A model generated the notes under the pieces. The model did not search any database, was not told the DNA's origin, and saw only the letters and a program-made list of their open reading frames with translations. The position numbers and the translations under genes were made by a program. Below are positions 55,567-64,000 of a DNA stretch of 64,000 nucleotides, piece after piece (within the stretch, counting starts at the first letter, position 1; each line of letters opens with the position of its first letter). The DNA comes from Vibrio mimicus CAIM 602 (GTDB lineage: Bacteria; Pseudomonadota; Gammaproteobacteria; Enterobacterales; Vibrionaceae), in assembly GCF_000338875.1 (NCBI RefSeq), contig NZ_AOMO01000027.1, positions 124,001-188,000 on the forward strand. Reading direction: 5' to 3'.

Positions 55567-56283
55567 TCAATCCGATAAGTAATATTCCACCGTAGTGACC
55601 ACACGTACATTTTTGATGTATGGGGTATTGTTATCACGATCCGAGATAGAAAACTGCCCTTGAGAGGCTGTTTTAATTTTGCCTAGGGTGCTTTGTGAAT
55701 CTTTGGCGAACTTCAACGCCACTTCACGTGCTTGCTTAGTCGCTTCTTCGATCATGTCTGGCTTGATGCCATTAAGCCCAGTAAAGCTGAATTCAACGCG
55801 GTTGCTGTACGGATCTTGGTTAAAGACGACGCCTTGTTTACCCAACTGACCAATTTCACTGATGATGCTTCGCACTTGTTCCACTTGCTTACTGTAAACG
55901 GTCAGAGTTTGTGTCGCTATATAGCGAAACTCTGCACGATCTTCACCGTATTGCTGGGCTTTTTTGTCGATCACAGCGGGGGCAGAAAGCGAAATCGCTG
56001 TGCGATCAATTCCCTTCTCGACTAAGAAGCTGGTAATGAGCTGGGTTTGCTGATCTACGGTTTCAAATAAAGATGAAAGCTGATTATCAGCAACCGTAAA
56101 CTGGATCGGCCAGATCACGGTATCGGCGACGACTTCTCGCTCAGAAAGCCCTTTTACTGTAACGACTCGCTCGTACTCTTTAAATTTCACTGCCATTTGC
56201 TGTACCAAAAAGCCTAATGTGGCAAGTCCGATAATCAAACTCAGGCCTAGCACGGTTGCGGCTTTGGTATTCATGTTGGTCAT
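55567..56283 (-). CDS. SIMPL domain (DUF541) envelope protein
   Basis: 238 residues. One N-terminal hydrophobic segment (AATVLGLSLIIGLATLGFLV) serves as an uncleaved anchor or signal; the rest is a SIMPL/DUF541 domain (YERVVTVKGLSEREVVADTVIWPIQF, VEFSFTGLNGIKPDMIEEATKQAREVALKFAKDS). The family includes the oxidative-stress protein YggE, but its biochemistry is unclear. The start at 56283 follows a very good GGGAGG; the frame is open upstream without support. Near the Bat operon but separated by 141 bases from batD, which ends the operon upstream. Confidence 0.88.
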   Translation of the reverse strand: MTNMNTKAATVLGLSLIIGLATLGFLVQQMAVKFKEYERVVTVKGLSEREVVADTVIWPIQFTVADNQLSSLFETVDQQTQLITSFLVEKGIDRTAISLSAPAVIDKKAQQYGEDRAEFRYIATQTLTVYSKQVEQVRSIISEIGQLGKQGVVFNQDPYSNRVEFSFTGLNGIKPDMIEEATKQAREVALKFAKDSQSTLGKIKTASQGQFSISDRDNNTPYIKNVRVVTTVEYYLSD

Positions 56284-56424
56284 GGTATTCCTCCCATTGT
56301 TGACCCTTAGCCTTTGTGACACGAAGCTGTATTTGCATTGACTGCAACTCCACGCATTTTGCTGATAAATTACTCCTGCTGTGAGTAACAAGCTATCCCC
56401 AAGCTATGTGAATTTGCACCAATA

Positions 56425-58061
56425 TCATAACGGGGCTAACTCCGAGGGCTTGTGGTTATTCGCTTTTCGCTGTTGTTTCTGCTTGGCTACAATCCAATTT
56501 TTTAATTCACTGAAGTCTGGTTTTTGTGGTGTCTCAGAGTAACAAGCTTGTTGCAACTTCAGTAAAAGCCCGGCTAGTACTTGCTGCTCGTCCTTATCCA
56601 GTGTGACTTCGTTTTGCCAAGCGCGCACAGCTTGGCTGAGAACCAAAAGATCCTGCCGCTCAATTGCTAACATAAGAGCTTGATAGGTTGATGATGGAAC
56701 CCATTGAGTCGGATCTACTTTAGGTTGTTGAGTTCGTGCTCTCCACTGAATGAGGGCAATGATACTGCTCGCAAGCCACAGCAAAGCAAAAAGCAGGGTC
56801 AGATAGGGCCAATAGCCTGCATCTGTCACTGTTTTAACGTCGGGAGTCGTTGGTTGCGCTGTTGGAGTAGGCAAGAGCGGTGTTTCTTGGCTTGGTTGTA
56901 CTTGCAAGGTGAGCCCCGATACCTGGCTCATTTGTTCTTGCTGAGTCTGGGTATTCCACCAACGCAGACTCACTTCAGGTAACGTTACTTCCCCTGCTTG
57001 GCGTGGGATCAGTACCTGTTTTAGGGTCATTACGGTATCGCCATTATCCAAGGTGGTAAATTGTGGCTTTTCCGCATACACACTGATGCTGTCAGGATAA
57101 TGGATGTTGAAATTGGGCAATTGTTGCTGAGTCAAACCACTAACTTGTAAACGCAGCTCTCGTGTAATTGCGTGGCCGACCTGAGTGGTGTATTGGCTTT
57201 GTGATTCCAGCGTTTCTTGTTCATCTTGCCAGCTTTGAGTCAAGCTCAGTTTTGGGGTAGGAAGCCAGAAACCCTGATAGTCGGCAGGTTTCTCTAACAC
57301 TTTTATTGCATAAGTCTTAGGTTGAGTGAGCAGGGGAATCAAACGTGTGTTGCCGCTGTACTGATTCCCGTACAGTAACGCCCCCTTAAGTACAGGTTCA
57401 CTTAAGGTGAAATCACCTGCTTGCTCTGCCGTGATCCGAAACGTTTGCTCGACAATTGTAACTTCGACGCCATTAAGCACACTGGGATACTGTTTGGGTT
57501 CACTAGCCGATTCAATACGCATTCCATCAACTTTCGGAGGTGTAATGTTTGGATCGCGTAAACGGCGTACGTCCTCTTTAATAATCAACTGCGCGTGAAA
57601 TAGGGCACTTTCATCGGGATAAAGCTGAGTGCGTTCGATTTTGCTGCGCACTTCCACGAGATCTTCTTGCGCAGGTTGGCGTTCATCTTCGGTGACTTGA
57701 ATGGCGATTGGCGCTGTCTGGGCATTACCCAACTGAAAACTTGGAATGGTGATAATCCCGGTTCTTTGTGCTGCGATTGCCACTGTCCATTCACTACGTT
57801 GTGAGTAATTGCCGTTAATAATGTTGGTTGAAGAAGCAAAGCTTGGTTGACCAACAAAGAAATCAGGTTCGAGTTGGGAAAAATCGAGTGCATCGGAAGC
57901 CGCCTTATCACTGCTTACCACTCGTAATTGGATCACTTCATTCTTGACCACTTTATTCTTGCTGACACTGGCCACTAAATTGGCTGCTTGTGTGGGTAGT
58001 ACGAGTAGGCTCGAAAGTAGAGCGAGCCATAAAAACGCGGATTGAAGTACAGATTGCATCT

Positions 58062-58068
<7 letters not shown>
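56425..58068 (-). CDS. batD: BatD, aerotolerance-type membrane protein
   Basis: 547-residue protein of the BatD family. A signal peptide (LWLALLSSLLVLPTQA) leads into a large periplasmic beta-rich part (ASVSKNKVVKNEVIQLRVV, SKIERTQLYPDESALFHAQL). A membrane helix near residue 435 (YWPYLTLLFALLWLASSIIALIQW) is followed by a cytoplasmic helical tail. It probably interacts with the VWA proteins encoded upstream. It overlaps the BatB/C gene by 7 bases and is last in the MoxR operon. The family's role (stress tolerance, envelope integrity) is poorly defined. Confidence 0.88.
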
Positions 58069-59918
<1,850 letters not shown>

Positions 59919-59919
59919 C

Positions 59920-60876
59920 TTATCTCCTCACAAAAACCAGAACGACAGAGAGCAGCAGAGCAAGGCTCAGTGGGTAGAAAAACCACTCAGTTTGGGGACG
60001 CCAAGTCCGGCTTGCTTGGCTGATGGGCTCAAGTTGATTGATGGTGTCATAAATGCTTTGTAAATCTTGCTGATTACGAGCTCGGAAATATTGTCCGCCA
60101 GTCGTTGAAGCAATGGTCTGTAAGGTTTTTTCATCCAGATCCTGCGCGGTATTCACTTTACGGCTGAACAAAAAATCCTTCACGATCATCTCACCGGCAC
60201 CCACACCCACAGTGTAAATGGTGGTTTGGTACTGTTTGGCGATATTGGCGGCTTCGAGTGGGTCTAAAACCCCAGCGGTGTTGCTGCCATCACTGAGTAA
60301 AATCATCACTCTTTGGGGGGCATCACTATCAATGAAGGTTTTCGTCGCAAGGCCAATGCCTTCACCAATCGCGGTTTGAGTGCCGATCAGTTTTAACACC
60401 GCTTGGTTGAGTTGGCTGATCACGGTTTGACGATCCAAGGTCAGGGGTGTTTGTAAGTAAGCGTGGTCAGCAAACAGAATCAGTCCTACCCGATCGCCTT
60501 CGCGTTTGGTGATAAATTCGGAAAGTACCTGTTTGACGGCGGTTAAACGATCCACCATCTGCTGGCCAGACTGCATATCCTCTTGGCTCATTGAGTAGGA
60601 GAGATCGACCACTAACATCAGATCGCGGTGGGACGTACTGGTGCTGACAGGTTCGCCATACCAAACGGGTCTCGCCGCCGCCGCAAGCAACAGGAGCCAC
60701 AATCCAGCGGCGATGAACCGCGGAAGCCATGAATAGGGTTGGATTCCCGATGCTTGAGGGAGATAGGGCAGCTTAATCGCCGCCCTAGGTTTTATGGCTG
60801 GTGCAAAAAAATAGATAACCCAAGGCAGTGGCAGAAGTAAAAACATCCACCACCAAATAAACTCAAAACTTGCCAA
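59920..60876 (-). CDS. batA: BatA, VWA-domain membrane protein
   Basis: 318 residues: two N-terminal membrane helices (WWWMFLLLPLPWVIYFF, FIAAGLWLLLLAAAARPVWYG), a von Willebrand A domain with full MIDAS (VVDLSYSMSQ, later TAIGEG and LLSDGSNT) and a C-terminal helix (FYPLSLALLLSVVLVFVRR). Metal-dependent adhesion domains of this kind work with MoxR ATPases in protein complex maturation. Overlaps the DUF4381 gene by 14 bases and precedes the BatB/C gene by 2 bases. Confidence 0.9.
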   Translation of the reverse strand: MASFEFIWWWMFLLLPLPWVIYFFAPAIKPRAAIKLPYLPQASGIQPYSWLPRFIAAGLWLLLLAAAARPVWYGEPVSTSTSHRDLMLVVDLSYSMSQEDMQSGQQMVDRLTAVKQVLSEFITKREGDRVGLILFADHAYLQTPLTLDRQTVISQLNQAVLKLIGTQTAIGEGIGLATKTFIDSDAPQRVMILLSDGSNTAGVLDPLEAANIAKQYQTTIYTVGVGAGEMIVKDFLFSRKVNTAQDLDEKTLQTIASTTGGQYFRARNQQDLQSIYDTINQLEPISQASRTWRPQTEWFFYPLSLALLLSVVLVFVRR

Positions 60877-61350
60877 TGCCTGATTTTCTCCGCTTTCTCG
60901 GCGGCAAGGCGCTTTCTACCCAATGGTAACAGTGGTGAACCAGCTCATCCGCGTTGTTCACTTTCTGCTTTTGGTATAAGGCTTGCTGCCACAGGGTTTC
61001 GTTTGGTACAAAAAGTGGGTGGCCGACTTCGGCATCTAAAAAGGCGTACCAATCTTTACCGGTTAAATGTGCAATATCTTCACGAGGGTAATAACAGAGT
61101 GCCGCTTGACGGACCAATTCAATCGCTGAAGAGGGCGTTTGCGGAGTCACTTTTAAACTCAAAAGACGTAATGCCGTTTTTTAGGGGCCAGCCGACGGCG
61201 ACGCCAACGCACAGTCAAGCCAATAATGAGCATCACGATGAGAATGCCGCCTATGCTTGCCCACCATCCCCAAGCCAGTGGAAACCAGCCGGGAAGCTCA
61301 GGCAAATGCAAAGCGTTGAGATCCAGTGATGTGATTGACGATTCCTTCAT
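60863..61350 (-). pseudogene. DUF4381 family membrane protein of the Bat operon, frameshifted
   Basis: The 5' part from 61350 (LPGWFPLAWGWWASIGGILIVMLIIGLTVRWRRRRLAPKK) is the typical single-helix start of DUF4381 proteins and stops at 61159. The other frame gives TALRLLSLKVTPQTPSSAIEL and the family's ALCYYPREDIAHLTGKDWYAFLD to 60863. One extra base in the six T at 61177-61182 would restore a product of about 162 residues, the normal length. As read, the 3' part could be translated separately from an ATG at 61162 overlapping the upstream stop. Role unknown; always found with MoxR/DUF58/VWA genes. Confidence 0.85.
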
Positions 61351-62279
61351 TTCTTATGGTCCGATAATTGTTGCAGCAAGGGTATTCCGCTTGAAACTGA
61401 GCGGTAGTCCATTTCCAATAATAGACACAGTGATTTTAGTTTTTCTTTTTGAGTTTCAAAGGCTTTTTTGATACCTGCACGCGTACTATTTATCGAAAAG
61501 TTGAGCCAGCGCGTCTCTTGGTTATTTTGTACTTGCTCAATACCACGAAATGAAGTGTCTCCTTGCTCTAAAGGATCATGAATTTGCACCATGCGCACTC
61601 GGTTATGGCGACAGAGTTGGCGTAGCGGCAAGGCGTGCTGTTCTGGGTTTAAGTGGACAAAATCGCTGATCAGCACCACTTCGCTGCCTTTGGGGCATAA
61701 CCGATTGAGGGTGTTAAAGACCTCATGCAACGCCAAACTTCTGGAGGCATGCTGTGTAGGTGGTGTTTGCTGCGCCTCGATACAAGCGCCCAAAATAGGC
61801 AACACTCCGCGCTGACGACTACTGGGTTTGATTTCAATCAGACGGTGGCCTAAATCAATCACAGCACCGACTCGATCTTGCTGTTTAACGGCCAGCCAAC
61901 TGAGTAGGCTGGCTAAATGCGCTGCCTGCACAGATTTGAGCAGTAAACTGGAGCCAAACTGCATAGATTGGCTGAGATCGATATAAAGCACGACCGCTCT
62001 TTCCCGCTCCTCACTGAACAGCTTGGTGTGTGGTTTGCCCGTACGAGCCGTTACCCGCCAATCAATCGAACGAATGTCATCACCCGCTTGGTATTGACGA
62101 ACTTCTGAAAAATCCATCCCGCGCCCAAGCTGACGACTGTGATGCTGTCCAATACGCTGTGACCATACTTGTCGTGCTGGCGGCAAAAAATGCACGGCTT
62201 GCTGCTCGTAAGCGAGTAACTCTTCAAGACAGAGTGAGACTCCGTTTGCGTGCAAGGGTAGGGAATACGGCATAGTCAA
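61347..62279 (-). CDS. DUF58 domain protein
   Basis: 310 residues with the DUF58 signature DFSEVRQYQAGDDIRSIDWRVTARTGKPHTKLFSEERERAVVLYIDLSQSM. This lies in a VWA-like fold whose metal-site residues (DLSQSM) are present. Cytoplasmic by appearance. It is the usual partner of MoxR AAA+ ATPases; it starts 3 bases after moxR and overlaps the DUF4381 gene by 4 bases, so all are co-translated. Confidence 0.92.
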   Translation of the reverse strand: MTMPYSLPLHANGVSLCLEELLAYEQQAVHFLPPARQVWSQRIGQHHSRQLGRGMDFSEVRQYQAGDDIRSIDWRVTARTGKPHTKLFSEERERAVVLYIDLSQSMQFGSSLLLKSVQAAHLASLLSWLAVKQQDRVGAVIDLGHRLIEIKPSSRQRGVLPILGACIEAQQTPPTQHASRSLALHEVFNTLNRLCPKGSEVVLISDFVHLNPEQHALPLRQLCRHNRVRMVQIHDPLEQGDTSFRGIEQVQNNQETRWLNFSINSTRAGIKKAFETQKEKLKSLCLLLEMDYRSVSSGIPLLQQLSDHKK

Positions 62280-62282
62280 AAC

Positions 62283-63239
62283 CTACGCACTGCCTACCAG
62301 CGACAGCAAATGGGAGATGATCTGATTAGGATGAACCCCTTCCGCTTGTGCCTGATAACTGAGCAGTAGGCGATGACGCAAAACAGAGAAAGCCATTACC
62401 TGAACATCGTCCGGCGTGACAAAATCACGTCCATGCAACCAAGCGTGGGCTCGTGCACAGCGATCGAGTGCAATCGTCGCGCGTGGGCTCACGCCCATGG
62501 TTAACCATTGGGCGAGTTTGGCATCGTAATTGGCTGGCTGACGAGTCGCCATAATTAAGCGGACAAGGTAGTTTTCAATGCTCTCTGCCATATGCACATT
62601 AAGGACTTCTTGGCGGGCACTAAACACTTGTTGCTGAGTAATCAAAGGCTTATCTATCGCTTGTTCGCCTTTTGCTTCTCCGCGGTTAAGGCGCAAAATC
62701 GCGAGCTCATCCTGTGCACAGGGGTAGTTCACTTCCAAATGCAGCAGAAAACGGTCGAGCTGTGCTTCTGGCAGCGGATAAGTTCCTTCTTGCTCAATAG
62801 GGTTTTGCGTGGCCATGACCAAAAACAGTTCGGGTAAACGATAGGTTTTACGTCCTGCCGAAATCTGTTTCTCAGCCATGGCTTCAAGCATCGCTGCCTG
62901 AACTTTGGCAGGCGCGCGGTTTATCTCATCGGCGAGTACTAACGAATTGAAAATGGGGCCGGACTGAAACACAAACTCGCCAGTTTCTGGGCGATAGACA
63001 TCAGTACCTGTGAGATCCGCAGGGAGCAAATCAGGGGTAAATTGAATTCGGTGGAAATCACCTTCAATACATTCGGCAAGAGATTTCACTGCGCGAGTTT
63101 TGGCAAGCCCCGGCGGGCCTTCAACCAGAATATGTCCATCAGCGAGAAGGGCGATCAGCAGTTGGTTAACTAAATCAGCTTGGCCAATCACCTGTTGATT
63201 TAAATAGTGCTGCAATGTTTGAAAGGGTTGAAACGGCAT
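62283..63239 (-). CDS. MoxR-type AAA+ ATPase
   Basis: 318 residues, cytoplasmic chaperone-like ATPase. Walker A is GPPGLAKTRAVKS, Walker B is LVLADEINRAPAK, sensor 1 MATQNPIEQEGTYPLPEAQLDRF, and the C-terminal lid domain has MGVSPRATIALDRCARAHA. First gene of the MoxR-DUF58-DUF4381-BatA-BatBC-BatD operon. I chose ATG 63239; a GTG four codons upstream lies too close to the AGGAG site. In other bacteria such operons aid envelope stress and oxygen tolerance. Confidence 0.93.
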   Translation of the reverse strand: MPFQPFQTLQHYLNQQVIGQADLVNQLLIALLADGHILVEGPPGLAKTRAVKSLAECIEGDFHRIQFTPDLLPADLTGTDVYRPETGEFVFQSGPIFNSLVLADEINRAPAKVQAAMLEAMAEKQISAGRKTYRLPELFLVMATQNPIEQEGTYPLPEAQLDRFLLHLEVNYPCAQDELAILRLNRGEAKGEQAIDKPLITQQQVFSARQEVLNVHMAESIENYLVRLIMATRQPANYDAKLAQWLTMGVSPRATIALDRCARAHAWLHGRDFVTPDDVQVMAFSVLRHRLLLSYQAQAEGVHPNQIISHLLSLVGSA

Positions 63240-63540
63240 GAATTCTTCCACTCCTAGATATCTCAGCGGTTAGTGTTGTGTACCTGCCAGAAAGTTCCAT
63301 AAAAAATCACGTAGAACAACTGGATGGTCAAAAAATACTTATGATCACCCAACACTCGATTAAAAACGACTATCTTAATGAATGCGAAAGGACGATTTAT
63401 AAATGGCACTTAAGTAATTTCAATAAAAAGTGTGACAATGAGCAAGTTTATGCTTTGATTTTGTATGAGTTTTCTTAAGTGGTGTGATCTTAGGCCGATA
63501 ATGAATAGGTTTCGGTTATAGCCATGATTAGGCGGAGAAT
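63240..63540. other. Divergent intergenic region between moxR and the chemoreceptor gene
   Basis: About 300 bases, AT-rich. It must hold promoters for both genes. An open frame at 63278-63478 starts with GTG, lacks a Shine-Dalgarno and matches no family I know, so I treat the stretch as non-coding. Confidence 0.5.
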
Positions 63541-64000
63541 ATGTTCAAACTGCATCAGATGAGTATCAAACAAAAAGTCGTGTTAGGGGTCACCCTCGCT
63601 GTACTGGCATCAACCCTAATTGTCGGTGTGATGGCACAGCGTCAGGCACGTGAAGTGTTAGAACATCGCTTGGTCGATTTAGAATTGCCCGACATTTTGA
63701 AATTGATTAAAAGTGATATCGATAGTCAGGTAATACAGTTATTGTCAGCGGCACAGCAAATTGCCAGTAATGAGTTTGTGCAACACGCTATCTCAACCAC
63801 AGAAAGAGATCCTGCCACTGAAGCTATGTTGGTTAAGCAATTGAACAATTTGCGCGACCAATATCAACTGAATGATGCTTCAGTCGCCAACCGTAAAACT
63901 GCCTATTACTGGAATCAAGATGGCTTCTTACGTCAGCTCAATCAGCAACAAGATGGCTGGTTCTTCGGCTTTACCAATTCAGGTAAACCGACCATGGTGA
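63541..64000 (+). CDS. Methyl-accepting chemotaxis protein, 3' partial
   Basis: Chemoreceptor start, cut by the window end after 153 codons. A short cytoplasmic N-terminus (MFKLHQMSIKQK) leads to a membrane helix (VVLGVTLAVLASTLIVGVMA) and a periplasmic sensor region with a Cache-like start (VLEHRLVDLELPDILKLIKSDIDSQVIQLLSAAQQIASNEFV). The signalling domain lies beyond the window. Start at 63541 follows GGCGGAG. The call rests on this topology, which is typical of MCPs but also of some sensor enzymes. Confidence 0.75.
   Translation, partial: MFKLHQMSIKQKVVLGVTLAVLASTLIVGVMAQRQAREVLEHRLVDLELPDILKLIKSDIDSQVIQLLSAAQQIASNEFVQHAISTTERDPATEAMLVKQLNNLRDQYQLNDASVANRKTAYYWNQDGFLRQLNQQQDGWFFGFTNSGKPTMV

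Noticed and set aside
63278-63478. 66-codon open frame upstream of the chemoreceptor
   Set aside because: GTG start, no Shine-Dalgarno, no family, and it occupies the only promoter space between two divergent genes.

Overview
The window looks like a stretch of the small chromosome of Vibrio cholerae or a very close relative. The gene order supports this: the end of the large type VI secretion cluster (clpV/vasG to vgrG3), then ribose, glycerol-phosphate, tryptophanase and Bat-type genes, and a hexanucleotide VNTR inside a BatB/BatC-like gene that I recognise as the V. cholerae MLVA locus VCA0171. Base composition is even (mid-40s percent GC by eye) except for an AT-rich patch at about 12640-14330.

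Layout. 1-14316: T6SS genes clpV (5' end missing), vasH, vasI, vasJ, vasK, vasL, vgrG3 with a C-terminal peptidoglycan-hydrolase domain, then two small secreted proteins, the second fitting the immunity protein TsiV3. 14464-20966: a duplicated DUF3012 lipoprotein gene (minus strand) and the ribose operon rbsDACBKR behind a palindromic RbsR operator. 21093-23365: PnuC transporter plus a nucleoside phosphorylase, and a Crp/Fnr-like regulator. 23410-25994 (minus): glpT-glpQ. 26396-28337: a DUF3316 protein and a chitin-active LPMO. 28457-36872: a C4-dicarboxylate-type sensor and sigma-54 regulator next to a TAXI-TRAP transporter and an L-2-hydroxyglutarate oxidase, very likely one regulon. 37239-41625: a large M66 (TagA/StcE-like) metalloprotease and a second peptide deformylase. 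41707-45031: an ascorbate-family PTS (IIA, IIB, IIC) with a divergent LacI-type regulator and a cluster of three operators between them. 45144-48361: a ferric-reductase-like flavoprotein, a decayed TRIC-like gene start, and an ABC-F ATPase. 48408-51570 (minus): tnaC leader peptide, tnaA and an aromatic amino-acid permease. 51806-55416: small DUF3820 protein, L,D-transpeptidase, GAF-GAF-GGDEF diguanylate cyclase, cold-shock protein. 55567-63239 (minus): SIMPL protein and a complete MoxR/DUF58/DUF4381/BatA/BatBC/BatD operon. 63541-64000: start of a methyl-accepting chemotaxis protein.

A general warning applies: at least seven genes (clpV, vasL, the dctB- and dctD-like pair, the TRAP permease, the PTS IIC and the DUF4381 gene) carry a single-base indel, mostly in short homopolymers. 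Either this strain has lost several functions, including the ClpV ATPase of the T6SS, or the sequence carries base-calling indels. The sequence alone cannot decide this.

Most of the window is known Vibrio biology. The items that seem least described are the 193-residue secreted protein inserted between vgrG3 and the immunity-like gene, the sensor/regulator/TAXI-TRAP/LhgO module read as a 2-hydroxyglutarate uptake and oxidation system, the threefold repeat at the end of the M66 protease, and the twin palindromes upstream of the LPMO gene.
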